64,000 nt of DNA from Pharus latifolius (lineage: Eukaryota > Streptophyta > Magnoliopsida > Poales > Poaceae): assembly GCA_019359835.1 (NCBI GenBank), contig CM033329.1:12579402-12643401 (forward strand), written 5' to 3'. Of this stretch, positions 21,913-33,306 are shown piece by piece; position 1 is the first letter of the stretch; every line of letters starts with the position of its first letter. Both the position numbers and the translations under genes were made by a program. Below the pieces are notes generated by a model. It was given only the letters and a program-made list of their open reading frames with translations. It was not told where the DNA came from and did not search any database.

Positions 21913-24079
21913 ATATTCATATATTAGGGTATTACCTTGCTGTCTCGCACGATTTTCCCTCCAGTGCAACTGATCACATTCCAAATACTCACGCGCGGAA
22001 AACCCTAGCTTCCCCGACGTTCGTTTCTTCGCTCCTCTGCGCCACCATTGCCAATCGCAAGCCGGAAAACCCTAGCTTCTCCACCGCCTCCAGCCACTGC
22101 ATCGCGCCACCGCCTCCGGCAACTCCACGAACGACTGTAAGTGTTCTTGACCAAACCGCTCACGTCAATTGCTTAAATTTATATGCAATGGTTCATATGT
22201 GGTTCAATGGTTTACAAATATAAAACTAGAGTAAAATTCGTGAACTACAAACTTGATAGCTATGAGAATGACAGACTTGATGATAATCACTAGGAATTTG
22301 CCATACAGTGTAGTCCACTATCGGTTTATTATGTAGAACCGATAGTAAATACCGTAAACTGAATTTTCTGTTAATTATTTCCCATTTTCTAATTTTCATA
22401 TGAAATTTTTGATCATTTAAATTTTAACAGACTTTATGTTCCTGCAGAGAGACTAGCATAGTTTGCACTGCTACTTTTATATATTTTACAGAATACAAAC
22501 TTGATTACTATCGGTTTGACTTGGAAAACCAATAGGAAATAGACTAATCTGAATTTTCTGTTAATTATTTCCCATTTTCTAATTTTCATCTGAAATTTTT
22601 GATCATTTAAATTTTAACAGACTTTATGTTCCTGCAGAGAGACTATCATAGTTTGCACTGCTACTTTTATATATTTTACAGAATATAAACTTGATTACTA
22701 TCGGTTTGACTTGGAAAACCGATAGGAAATAGACTAATCTGAATTTTCTGTTAATTATTTCCCATTTTCTAATTTTCATCTGAAATTTTTGATCATTTAA
22801 ATTTTAACAGACTTTATGTTCCTGCAGAGAGACTAGCATAGTTTGCACTGCTACTTTTATATATTTTACAGAATACAAACTTGATTACTATCGATTTGAC
22901 TTGGAAAACCGATAGGAAATAGACTAATATGAATTTTCTGTTAATTATTTCCCATTTTCTAATTTTCATCTGAAATTTTTGATCATTTAAATTTTAACAG
23001 ACTTTATGTTCCTGCAGAGAGACTAGCATAGTTTGCACTGCTACTTTTATATATTTTACAGAATATAAACTTGATTACTATCGGTTTGACTTGGAAAACC
23101 GATAGGAAATAGACTAATCTGAATTTTCTGTTAATTATTTCCCATTTTCTAATTTTCATCTGAAATTTTTGATCATTTAAATTTTAACAGACTTTATGTT
23201 CCTGCAGAGAGACTAGCATAGTTTGCACTGCTACTTTTATATATTTTACAGAATACAAACTTGATTACTATCGGTTTGACTTGGAAAACCGATAGGAAAT
23301 AGACTAATATGAATTTTCTGTTAATTATTTCCCATTTTCTAATTTTCATCTGAAATTTTTGATCATTTAAATTTTAACAAACTTTATGTTCCTGCAGAGA
23401 GACTAGCATAGTTTGCACTGCTAATTTTATATATTTTACTGAATACAAACTTGATTACTATCGGTTTGACTTGGAAAACCGATAGGAAATAGACTAATCT
23501 GAATTTTCTGTTAATTACTTCCCATTTTCTAATTTTCATCTGAAATTTTAGTTCATTTAAATTTTAACAGACTTTATGTTCCTGCAGAGAGACTAGCATA
23601 GTTTGTACTGCTAATCTTATAAATTTTCCTGAATATAAACTTGAGTACTATCGGTTTTACTTGAAAAACCGATAGGAAATAGAGTATGTCATAGTTTGCA
23701 CTGCTAATCTGAATTTTCTGTTAATTACTTCCCATTTTCTAATTTTCTTCTGAAATTTTAGTTCATTTAAATTTTAACATACTTTATGTTCCTGCAGAGA
23801 GACTAGCATAGTTTGCACTGCTAATCTTATAAATTTTCCTGAATATAAACTTGAATACTATCGGTTTTACTTGGAAAACCGATAGGAAATAGAGTATGTC
23901 AGAGTTTTCACTGCTAATCTGAATTTTCTGTTAATTACTTCCCATTTTCTAATTTTCATCTGAAATTTGGTTCATTTAAATTTTAAAAGACTTTATGTTC
24001 CTGCAGAGAGACTAGCATAGTTTGCACTGCTAATCTTCATATCAATTGATGGTCTGTTCGTGGAATTTTAGGTAAAGCC
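21913..24079 (+). promoter_or_regulatory. Promoter, leader and leader intron of the second gene
   Basis: A GC-rich, CCGCC-containing leader (about 21,960-22,136) ends at a GTAAGT donor (22,137). The presumed intron runs to TTTTAG at 24,071, eight bases before the ATG at 24,080. Nearly all of the intron is filled by the 190-bp tandem repeat. Splice sites are read by eye. CACTA-1 has a short intron of about 100 bp at the same place with no such repeat. Confidence 0.6.
22300..24040. repeat. 190-bp tandem repeat, about nine units
   Basis: CCTGCAGAGAGACTA marks units at 22,441, 22,631, 22,821, 23,011, 23,201, 23,391, 23,581, 23,791 and 24,000. Six successive intervals are exactly 190 bp, then 210 and 209. 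Each unit carries one hairpin, ACTATCGGTTTGACTTGG followed by AAACCGATAG, the same core as the subterminal repeats. One unit has TATCGATTT instead. The first and last units are more divergent than the middle ones. Confidence 0.96.
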
Positions 24080-27000
24080 ATGTCGGCATCTTCCTCGGCT
24101 GATAGTAGTGATTCGGGGAGGGCGAACGTAGATGGCACTGCCTCGTCCCAGCGCAAGAGGAAGGCGCGAGGCGCGACGATGTTGGGTCGTTTGGCCAAAC
24201 GCACGGATCTTTCATGTGAGTTCAACCAGTTCGGGAGACCGATCGGGAAGAACGTCGGCCACTATGCTGCCTATGTTGCCTTGTTGGCGAAGGAAAGGGT
24301 GAAGATCACCGTCCAGAGCTGGAAGGACGTCAAGGCCGACGAGAGGGATAGGCTGTGGGCGGAAGTGAAGGTAAAATTAATCAAAATCACTGAACTCTTG
24401 AGTAATCACATTCCCTTGGTTTATCCCAGAGATTAGGTAAGTCCTGCTTATATGCACCATTTGAAACAGGCCAAGTGGAACATCCCCGACGATGGTCCCA
24501 AGATAGCTTGCTTGAAGGACATGAACAACACGTGGAAAACCTTCAAGAGTGTCCTCATCAGTACCTTCCTCGCTAAAGGCAAATCTCCATGTGAGAAGTA
24601 CCCCTTCATAACGGAGGAGGTATGGGAGCAATTCGCCCAACAGAAGGGGACTCCTGAGTTCAAGGTATGTATGGTTCATTTGCTTGGTTACACCATTGTA
24701 TGCAGTAAGCAGCGGTGTATTAATTTTCTTGTTTCTGGTATGAAGGCCCTCAGCGAGAAGAACAAGGCAATCCATAGGAGGAACGACCACCCACACCAGC
24801 TCGGCTCTCGCAGCTATGCGGGGAAGGAGGAGCAGTGGAAGAAGGCTGAAGACGAGGCTTCGAATTTCGTCGACTCCCCTGACCTACCTCTCTCCGAGAT
24901 CCGCGATCAGCGATGCAAGCGCTGGTGGCTGGCCAGAGGGACCGTGTCGGCCACGGGGACTGTGGCGTTCCCAAACCCCAGGGACGTCGAGGTCGTGCAG
25001 CGACTCATAAGTTGGCTAACTTCCTGGTTGGAATCATAGAGTGTGGTAGAAAAAACTATGATCACTAGTTTGCGCACAAGTTTTTATATATTTTTTCCTC
25101 ACAATGGAGAGCTTTTAATGTAACAGATCTCTTGCTCGAAGGAGGCGACCGAGGGATTGTTCACTCCCCATAGGGAGAACGACATCCTTACCCGGGCTCT
25201 AGGGAACAAGGAGCATCCAGGGTGGACGCAAACCGTGGGGGCTGTGGTGCCATGGAAGGAAGGCTTCTCGGAGCCCGGGCAAAAGGCGAAGAAGGCTGAA
25301 CAGCTGGAAGGAAAGGGAAGTGGATCTATCTCAGAGAATACAGGCAGATGTGACTGCACAATTCGTGGACATGTTCGCTCAAATGAACGAGAAGTATGAA
25401 CGCCTCAGCCAATTTGTGCAGTCCAAGGGTTTAGATCTAGCTGCCGAGGTCGACGCTGCCAAGCCAAGTAGTTGCGGCTCGAAGGTTCACGTGGATCCGG
25501 TGGAACTTATCGAGGTATTGCAACTCTTGAGCTATATATGCAGTTCGGTTGATGCCACTCCCGTTACGTTAGAATTGTTTCGCTAACCTGTTATAATTGT
25601 TACAAATTGCAGAAGCCGGAGAGCTGTAGCCTATTGATCAACATAGGCGACAAACCTGTTGCAGTTGCAAATGGGGTCGTATACCAGTCTTGGGAGGATG
25701 TCCGGATCCACTGCATACCTCTGGAGCTTGGATTCGCAAAGGTACAGGTGGACATGGCCCTCCCGGGCTACAGCTCTTTTCCGTTGCCCGTCCCAACGGA
25801 CAAAATGCAGACAATTGGCGAGGCATTGGGCTCGTACATACAGTGGCCCAAGAAGGGTGTTAGACTACAGGAGGTAAACCCTAGCTATTCTAGCTTACAA
25901 CTCAGTTAATATACTCAATTTGCAAAATCTAACTTATGCGTTGGTACTTAAAGTGGACGATGGATACCAGCTCACTTCCTGAGGACACCACCCCCGCCAC
26001 AACGCATGAGCGAACTCCTTCGGCCCCCATGCCTCCTTCGACGGCCTCAAACCCTTCGCCATCAAATGAGGCCGGCGGCACCACACCCCAACCTTCGAAG
26101 GTATGCACTCGCTCCCCGCCCAAAGGCAAGGGCAAGGCCAAAGGCAAGGCCAAACAAAGCCAGCCGGGTACGTTCAAGAACGGGTCCCCACTCGTGTCGG
26201 AGTACCTTCTGCGCAATATGGATCAAATAACCAGAAGTCTCCACGAGTGGTACCTGACCCGGTCTAGTCGCCACATCAACTTCTTGGTTCACTTCAGGCC
26301 AGCCCATTTTCACCGTGAGCCCGGGAGCATATCGATGGCCCACGAGGATTTGTTCGACCTCCTCAACTGGCGGGAGCTTGATATGTCCATCATACGGACT
26401 GGAGTCCTGTGAGTTTGCTGTTGTCTGAAGTTATCACAGTTCGTTTCATAAATCTAATCACTTTGTATGCACTACTTACTAATGTCTACTTTGCATCCAG
26501 GTGCATGTATAGGCTGGCGTCGATGAGGGCATGTGACAAGGTGGGTTTCCTCGACCCAGAGAAAATAAGCCTCATGATGCTAGAGCACGACCAAGCACAT
26601 GCGGAGGAATACATATCAAGGGCACTACTAGCGCAGCAGGACCGAGAGTTCATCCTTGCGTCGTACCACCAAAGGTTAGTGCATTTCCTACTAATTTAAC
26701 TCATTCTTGTATGTTACGCCTAACATATGTATGAAATGGTTCGCTTATATATGCAATGTAGGGGCCACTGGGTCCTCGCCGTCATTTGCCCATGGATGAA
26801 TGAGGTCTATTACCTCAATTCGATGAGCGACAAGGTGGCGCATGTTTTCACCCTAACATGGCACATAGATGCGTAAGTAACATAGTTGTTTTAAATTTTT
26901 CTCTGACTAGCTAATTAATGATAACATATTAAATTGCAATGCTAAATTAAATACAGGGCTTTCAAAAATTATGCTAGTGCTGGAGGGAGGCATGACACGT

Positions 27001-27414
27001 CGAAGGGCACAACAATTTCTTGGAAAGAATATGAGGTAATTAATACGGATGGAAGTACTCATGATGAGTCTTTTAATTTAAGCTTAATTAGTTCTTTCAA
27101 GTTAATGTGGATTTATGTCTTTGCATATGCAATTTTCCCAGTGCCATCAGCAGCCACAATCGTGGGAATGTGGCTTCTATGTCATGAGATTCATGTATGA
27201 CCTGATCAGGAGAAACTTTGCCCAATTCCCTAAGGTAACCATCTTTCCTGACTCAAAGTCGAAATTGGATGTGACGTACGATACTAACTTCATACACGCA
27301 TATATGCAGAGCGCCATGTTGAAAGAGCAATATGAGTTGGGTCAATTGAGGGAGCTGCGAACAATTTGGGCTCAATATGTCATGGAAGAAGTGGCACTCA
27401 ACGATCAATTGTAA
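24080..27414 (+). pseudogene. Second CACTA gene: Transposase_24-like part plus Ulp1-like protease tail
   Basis: About ten exons with GT/AG borders can be read: 24,080-24,370, 24,470-24,664, 24,746-25,039, 25,136-25,514, 25,613-25,872, about 25,950-26,410, 26,502-26,674, 26,761-26,872, 26,957-27,035, then about 27,142-27,234 and 27,311-27,414. The fourth exon has FTPHRENDILTRALGNKEHPG, a Transposase_24 (Ptta/En/Spm)-type block thought to bind subterminal repeats. A Gln-rich coiled part, a Pro/Lys-rich linker and a Ulp1-like tail follow. In the tail GHW is kept, VYYLNSM has Asn where Asp is expected, and QPQSWECGF has Gln and Cys. A stop at 25,037 (unless spliced out) and a frameshift near 25,310 suggest the gene is damaged. 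Exon ends are uncertain. Confidence 0.75.
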
Positions 27415-27689
27415 CTGACTTGTGTAATATATATTGAATGTGTTGATTGCTGTATTTGTGAATAAACTCAATATGTGAATAGATTCATTGATGTATTTGT
27501 GAATTAACTCTATCAATATGTGAATAAATTCAATTTGTCCAATGCATGTGTATATTACTGTATTAGTGTATCTGTGAACAAATTCAATATGTGAATATTG
27601 GTGTATATTTGTAAATATTGGTGTATTTGTGAATGATCCAATGTATCTCTGTATTGCTGTATGTATAGGTGAAAGATTCCAGTACTAAC
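27415..27689 (+). other. 3' flank of the second gene
   Basis: AT-rich, with repeated TGTGAATAAA and TGTATTTGTGAAT tracts, similar to 9,558-9,849 in CACTA-1. Probable polyadenylation region. Confidence 0.5.
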
Positions 27690-28150
27690 CGTGTCGAGTA
27701 CATAACCGATAGGAAACACTACACAGTACTATCGGTTATATACTACAACCGATAGAATAAATATTACAGTACTATCGGTACATATACAACAACCGATAGA
27801 ATAAAGTTTCCAGTACTAAACGTGTCTACACAATACTATCGGTTTAGATCCCAGCCGATAGAAAAAAACATACACATTACTATCGGTTTAAATCCTAGCC
27901 GATAGAAAATACATACACAATACTATCGGTTTATATTCGAGCCGATAGAAAAAACCTACACAATACTATCGGTTTAGATCCGAGCCGATAGAAGAAATAG
28001 TCGATAGCGATTAGTGAACGTTGGGAATGTAGATGTTTTACTAACGGTTTTTAACCGATAGTAGTGTGCTACGTTTCTACTATCATGCCGATCACTATCG
28101 GTAAGAGAACCGATAGTAGAGTGGATTTTTAACCGATAGTGAAAAGCATT
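27690..28150. repeat. CACTA-2 right subterminal repeat array
   Basis: About ten inverted pairs of ACTATCGGTT and AACCGATAG, or the variant AGCCGATAG. Four AGCCGATAG units with a period of about 58 bp lie at 27,835-27,990. The array is close to the right terminus at 28,162. Confidence 0.88.
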
Positions 28151-28162
28151 TCTGAAGTAGTG

Positions 28163-29338
28163 GTTGCAAGGGTGAGTACTTACGTACTCAGCAAGTCATA
28201 GGTAAGACTAGATACATATAGTAGTGATGATATGAACCTAAACTAGTCGAGAATTATGGATGTTTATAAAATAATCTTTTTCTTTCATAACTCATCTGAT
28301 CTTATGGCAGCACTTTTCATAAAATAGCATTGCTATTCATGTTCACTAAATTATAGCACTACCGCGACACGTCGACACACGACAGCCCACGGCAGCACTC
28401 CTTATCATGACAACAAACTAGCATGCACGGTCACGAGCGCGGGCAAAGCTTCACCGGCGACGAGCAACCACGGCGCATAAGCACAGCGAGTTCTGGTCGA
28501 AAATCAGCTAAGAGCTCTGGTCGAATTTGGACTGAGTTGAAATTTCAGATTTTGAGTTTTGGACTGATCTGTAAATCTGGAGATTTGGAAGGTTTAAACT
28601 GAAATTGATTGCACTGATCTGGCAGATTATATTCAACAAAATATTTGGTAAAGATATTTGATAAAATCTGGAACATTTGAATAGTTTTTGATATAAACTG
28701 AAAATAGGGTAATTTAGGGTAATTGAAATCTGAGTTTCAATTGATTTCGAATTCTGGCATTTAGGATGAGATTTTGAAATCTGAACAGAAGGGAAAATTG
28801 CATCAAATAGCATTTGGAAGAGATTTGATGAAGAAATTCTGAATTTGGAGTTAATCTAAAGATTTTGGCCTTTTTGGGTTTCCAGATATCAGATAAAGGA
28901 CTGATTTGCGATATCTCTTAGACTGATTTGTAAAAAGTGTCTAGATGATAAAATCTGGCTGCCAACTTTCTGGTTTAAGGTATTGGCATACCCATGATCA
29001 TAATTTAAGAATAATCTGGTCTGGATTAGGTCAGGATTAGGTCAGGATTTGGCTAAATCTGAGTTTAGAGTATTTAGGGTAGTCAACTTAATTCTATTTT
29101 CGAAAACAGAAGTTTTGACAAATCTGGGAGTTAGAGATGGAATTGAATCTGGCTTCTGAAGACTTTTAGGTTCAGAGTAACTGATAGATCATATCTGAAT
29201 AATCTGATCTTGATTTGGGGTTCACAGGAAAGATTTGAAGATTTTAGGGCTTGAGATAGATACTGATCTGGCTACTACTACAGATACATGCATGCATGCT
29301 ATTTATGAAAAGGGATGTTTTCACCTCAGGGTGTTACA
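28163..29338 (-). repeat. Right part of R2
   Basis: Non-coding LTR sequence, continuous with 16,387-16,774 once CACTA-2 is removed. It matches 57,942-58,184 and then 60,980-61,916 of R. Confidence 0.85.
28174..28197 (-). promoter_or_regulatory. 6-4-6 hairpin in R2
   Basis: GAGTAC, loop TTAC, GTACTC, then AGCAAGTC. It starts 12 bp from the CACTA-2 terminus. Confidence 0.6.
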
Positions 29339-32300
29339 ATAACTATCACATAATTATATTCGAGGGTTTCAAGGAATTCTTCGTTTAAGCAATCAAGGAT
29401 GGTTACTCAAGTTAGGTCGATAACTACACAAGATTATTAAAAATACATTCCCTTAATTAATAATATACTACTTATACATATATCCACCATCAAAATAAGT
29501 AGTTTAGAAATATGGGTCGACAATATGATCAAGGATCTGAGGCTTGCCTGAGTCTGAAGTCGTCGGTGCTGTGATGGTCGGGTCAACCTCTTGTTCTTGA
29601 GTTTCAGGGACTTCGTCTTCTGAACATGCACCGTAGCAATAGCCCACAAAAGGTACAAAACCCTTGTATTACTATACTAAAATACACTCAAAATATAGGA
29701 ATATAAATACGAAATGTAGAAATGTAAGTTTACATGCAATTGCACTAGGTTTTTCACTAATTAGGTTTCAAATTAGTTAAAATGCATAGATTTTCTATAG
29801 CAACATACTTCAAATGGTCTCGGATTAGGGTCAAATTTTACAGGAAAGCTATACATATTAAAGCATGAGAAGTGACACGAACGAATCTTCGACCAGAGAG
29901 CGCTAGGGTTGCAAACGACATAGGCATGTCGATGAAAGCGACACTGGACATAGGTCGACAAGGCTTAAATTGGCTTTCTAGGGTTTTAGCCGAGGCTCAA
30001 ATATTAGAACATGTCTAGGGTTATAATTGGGTGGTCGAAATACTAGGGTGAAGTTAAATTCGAATGTGAGCACATCGACGTTTGGACGTCGACGAATGAC
30101 ATGACAAAGTTGGAAATAGGTCGAGATGGAGTTTTCTAGTAATACGACAATTGAAGAAAATGCAGAACATGGCTCTATAAGATTAGTGGACAAAGTGGTC
30201 TTCAATTTGTACGACCATAAGTGGTCGAATTGGCCCAATGCCACTGGTTGCCATAGGCTAACAATGTCCCACAGTAGCATTGGGATGTTTTCAAAGATTT
30301 CCAATAGAAAAAATGGGTTTTGATTCAGGCATATAGTGCATAAAGTAGTAAGGTGGCTGTTTGGCAAAGTGATTTTCACAGAAAAGTCCAGAAAATCACA
30401 GACTTTGCAAAGACACCCCCTGGACACAGTGCCCTGGTTGTCAGTGCTTTGCCAGTGTCTAGGGTTTTGAGGGTTTAGTCGATTTAGAGCTCAATCTCCT
30501 CGCCAATTATGTCAGGGGAATAGGCGTAGGTAACAGGAATCCATTTATGGTGATTTTGGAGACTAAGGTGGCCGGACGGCGACTAACGACGGCAAAGAAG
30601 CACGGTGGCGACACAGCAAAGCAATAGTACTGGACACAATTTTGGCAAAGCGATATCTAGCAATTCTGTGTGGAACCAGCAGTCGGGGTAGTTGAACTTT
30701 ATGCTCAGGAGGCCAAAGAAAATAGTTTGGACAAGGTCTCGACGGCGATGATGGCTGGCGGCTACCGGGCGGCACGGTGCAGCGGGTAAAAATACCCAAA
30801 TCAAGATTTGGCGAAGCGTTCTAGAATCCTGTTGTTTCTGGAGTTGGCTAAGGCTAAGATACACTGTCTGGTGCAGTGGACTTGGCTGAGGGTTGAACGA
30901 TGATGAACGGCGACAAATTGAAGCTTGGAGGCGGCGGGGTCACCGAGGACAGCCCAGCAGAGTCCTCTAATCAACAATTAAACTCTACAGTTAGGTTTAC
31001 GCAGGCCTAAATATGGTGATACCGGGAGGAATTGGCCAGCGGCGAGCTCAACACGGCGAATTTTGGATTTGGCATCGCCAGCGACTCGTGTAGCGCTCGA
31101 ACGGAGAACTCAGCCTACACAAAACCGTAGCCTCTGAGACTTAGCAGATGCACGATTAGGGTTGAGGCGATCATTTTGACGCGGCTGGATCCTCCGGCAC
31201 ACATCTGCGACGGCCGGACGGCGAAGCCCTAGTTTTATTTGAATGTTGGCTAATGGCAGGAACGGCGGCCGGCGGCGATTCGACCACGGCGACTCACGGG
31301 TAAGTAACAGAAATACATGATAAGGCTAATAGGCGAGGGAGAGCTCACCTGTGTTCACCGTAGTTCGATGATGGCGACGGTGAGGCGCTGGAACGCGGTG
31401 ATAGTGCCTGGAACGCGCTCTGGTGTGTCTAGACAATGTCAGCCGCTGGGTTAGTATGTCTACAGGCTACAGTAGTTGGAATTTCGAAGTTCTGATCGGG
31501 TCAAAGTGTTTATAATTCCCCTATAACTTCAGTCTGAAGGTTTCCAGAGTTTTCATACTATTTTCTATTTTTCTAGAGTTCCTTGGCTTAGAAGCTTGGC
31601 ATGAGGTGGCCAATGAAGTGTAACATTTCTGAAATGTGGCTGGTACTTATTTTAGGGAGTTTACTGTAGCTCTAGTAATTTTAACAGGCTTAAAAAGGTA
31701 GTTTTTCCCTAATAAGGTTAAGATTACATGCAAGGACTCATTTTTGATTTGTGAAAACTTAAGGGCTGAAATGGAAAATGGAACTTTTCTGAAAAGAGGG
31801 TATCCTAAACAGTTTACTGTTTATTAATTATATTTTTAAGGGTATTTTAGTAACATTCCAAGTATAGTATTATTAATTCCAAGATTTTGATTATTTTTTA
31901 GGGCTTCTTTGAAAAGAGTTCTTTTATAAATATTTTCTTCAGTACAGGGGTTCTTTTTGTAATAAAATTATTTACCAAGTTTGGGGGTTCTTTTTGTAAT
32001 AATATTATTTACCAAGTTTTTCATTACAGGGATCTTTTTGCAACTCAACTCTTTTATTTTTATTTCAATGGGGCTTTTCCCTTTTCATGATATAATAATT
32101 TTTAAGGGTTAAATTGAGATTGCTCTTTTTAGTAATTATATCCTAAATTAGTGAGGCACTTAATAATTTGGTTGACATAAATCTCTCATGGCCTTTAAAA
32201 GTTTCTCTGGTATCTGGTTTGCTTGAAGTTTTAGGGTTTAATTCTATCATTTCATGTGACTGAACTCTTTTGACCTAATTCCAGGCAAATGCAGTGGTTT

Positions 32301-32423
32301 GCTTAAATATATTCATATTACTCTACTTCCTCATATTAGTGGCTTCTAGATGAACATGCCATGAAATGCCAGGAATTTGGAATAAAAAGCTTTTTAAAAC
32401 ATTAAGAAGTTTAGGGCATTACA

Positions 32424-32441
32424 ACCCTACCCTCCTTAAAA
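32424..32441 (-). promoter_or_regulatory. G1 polypurine tract
   Basis: In the sense orientation AAGGAGGGTAGGGT lies directly before the 3' LTR start TGTAATGCCC. It primes second-strand synthesis in LTR elements. Confidence 0.8.
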
Positions 32442-32496
32442 AGAATCTCGTCCTCGAGATTCCGGTATTTCAGGGAAAAAGGTCAGGAAATTCTTG

Positions 32497-32907
32497 TCAC
32501 AACTCTAATTCTCTCTCCCAAGTTGATTCATCCTCGGTATGGTTTTTCCATTGAACCTTGCAGAATCGAATGTTTCTGTTTCTGAGCTTACGATCCATTG
32601 TTTCTAGTATCTTAAAAGGCTGCTCCTGGTAAGTTAAATCTGGTTGTACTATCACTTCTTCCGATTGAATGTGGTCATCTGGTTTTCGTAAACTTTTCCG
32701 TAATTGTGATACATGAAACACATCATGAATCCCACTCATTTCAATTGGTAGATCTAATTGATAGGCTACTTCTCTTCGTGCCGTTATCTGAAAAGGTCCG
32801 ACATATCGAGGTGCTAGTTTTCGGCGTACTTGGAATCTATGAACTCCTTTGAATGGAATTACTTTTAGATAAACAAAATCATTTACATCAAAGGATAGAT
32901 CACGACG
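32497..32907 (-). pseudogene. pol: G1 integrase C-terminus and chromodomain
   Basis: After a stop (TGA at about 32,905, where CGA is expected) the line carries GPFQITARREVAYQLDLP, then FHVSQLRKSL, then a chromodomain-like end, KILETMDRKLRNRNIRFCKVQWKNHTEDESTWE. Chromodomains steer integration to marked chromatin in this lineage. The gene ends at about 32,497, close to the polypurine tract. Confidence 0.85.
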
Positions 32908-33306
32908 TCAATGATCAGCATGACTCTTTTGTCGTGTTTGAGCTGTCTTTAGTTTTTCTCTGATCAATCGGACATGGGCTTCTGCTTCCTGTGCAATCTT
33001 GGGTCCAATAAATTGTCTTTCTCCTACTTCTGACCAATTTAAAGGTGTTTTACATTTTCGTCCATATAACGCTTCAAATGGTGACATTTGTAAACTGGAT
33101 TGGAAGCTATTATTATAAGTGAATTCTGCATATGGTAAACATGATTCCCAAGTGATACCATAATCCAATATATAGCCACTTAACATGTCCTCCATAATTT
33201 GGTTTACTCTTTCGGTTTGACCTCCAGTTTGTGGATGGTATGCAATACTAAAGTTCAATTTAGTGCCTAATGCTTCGTGCAAACTTTTCCAAAATCTTGA
33301 AACAAA
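32908..33306 (-). pseudogene. pol: G1 integrase, second half of the core
   Basis: It continues from a TAA just before FVSRFWKSL, where CAA is expected. It carries the catalytic Glu in YHPQTGGQTERVNQ and the PFEALYGRKCKTPL block, and ends at KSHADH before a TGA. Confidence 0.88.

Larger units (their letters stand above)
16775..28162 (+). mobile_element. CACTA-2: near-complete CACTA element (11,388 bp)
   Basis: The left end CACTACTACAGAAGTGC pairs with the inverse right end CACTACTTCAGAAATGC, 15 of 17. GTT flanks both sides (16,772-16,774 and 28,163-28,165), and the R2 sequence closes across the site. It contains a left repeat array, TNP2, an internal array, a second gene with a satellite-like leader intron, and a right array. 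It is the only element here with both genes in full length, and the innermost of the stack, so it is probably among the youngest insertions. Confidence 0.95.
16387..29338 (-). mobile_element. R2: solo LTR with an internal deletion, holding CACTA-2
   Basis: ATAAC flanks both sides (16,382-16,386 and 29,339-29,343). The + strand starts TATCGCGCC, where TG would be expected, and ends GGTGTTACA. Without CACTA-2 it is about 1,561 bp. It matches the two ends of R but lacks the part equal to about 58,185-60,980. Both LTR ends and a target duplication with no internal region suggest a solo LTR left by LTR-LTR recombination. Confidence 0.85.
15080..32423 (-). repeat. G1 3' LTR (sense), interrupted by R2
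   Basis: The bases 15,080-16,386 and 29,339-32,423 align with 38,498-42,895. Six differences are visible in the first 115 or so aligned bases, and fewer in many later stretches. The LTR carries no protein gene that I recognise, and the scattered short ORFs in it are not conserved in form. Confidence 0.92.

Noticed and set aside
29978..30427. Open frame of 149 codons on the - strand, with a shorter copy at 40,516-40,899
   Set aside because: Both are in the G1 LTRs, so the repetition follows from LTR duplication. No domain is seen, and the two ends differ by frame changes. It could be an LTR-encoded peptide, but there is no support.
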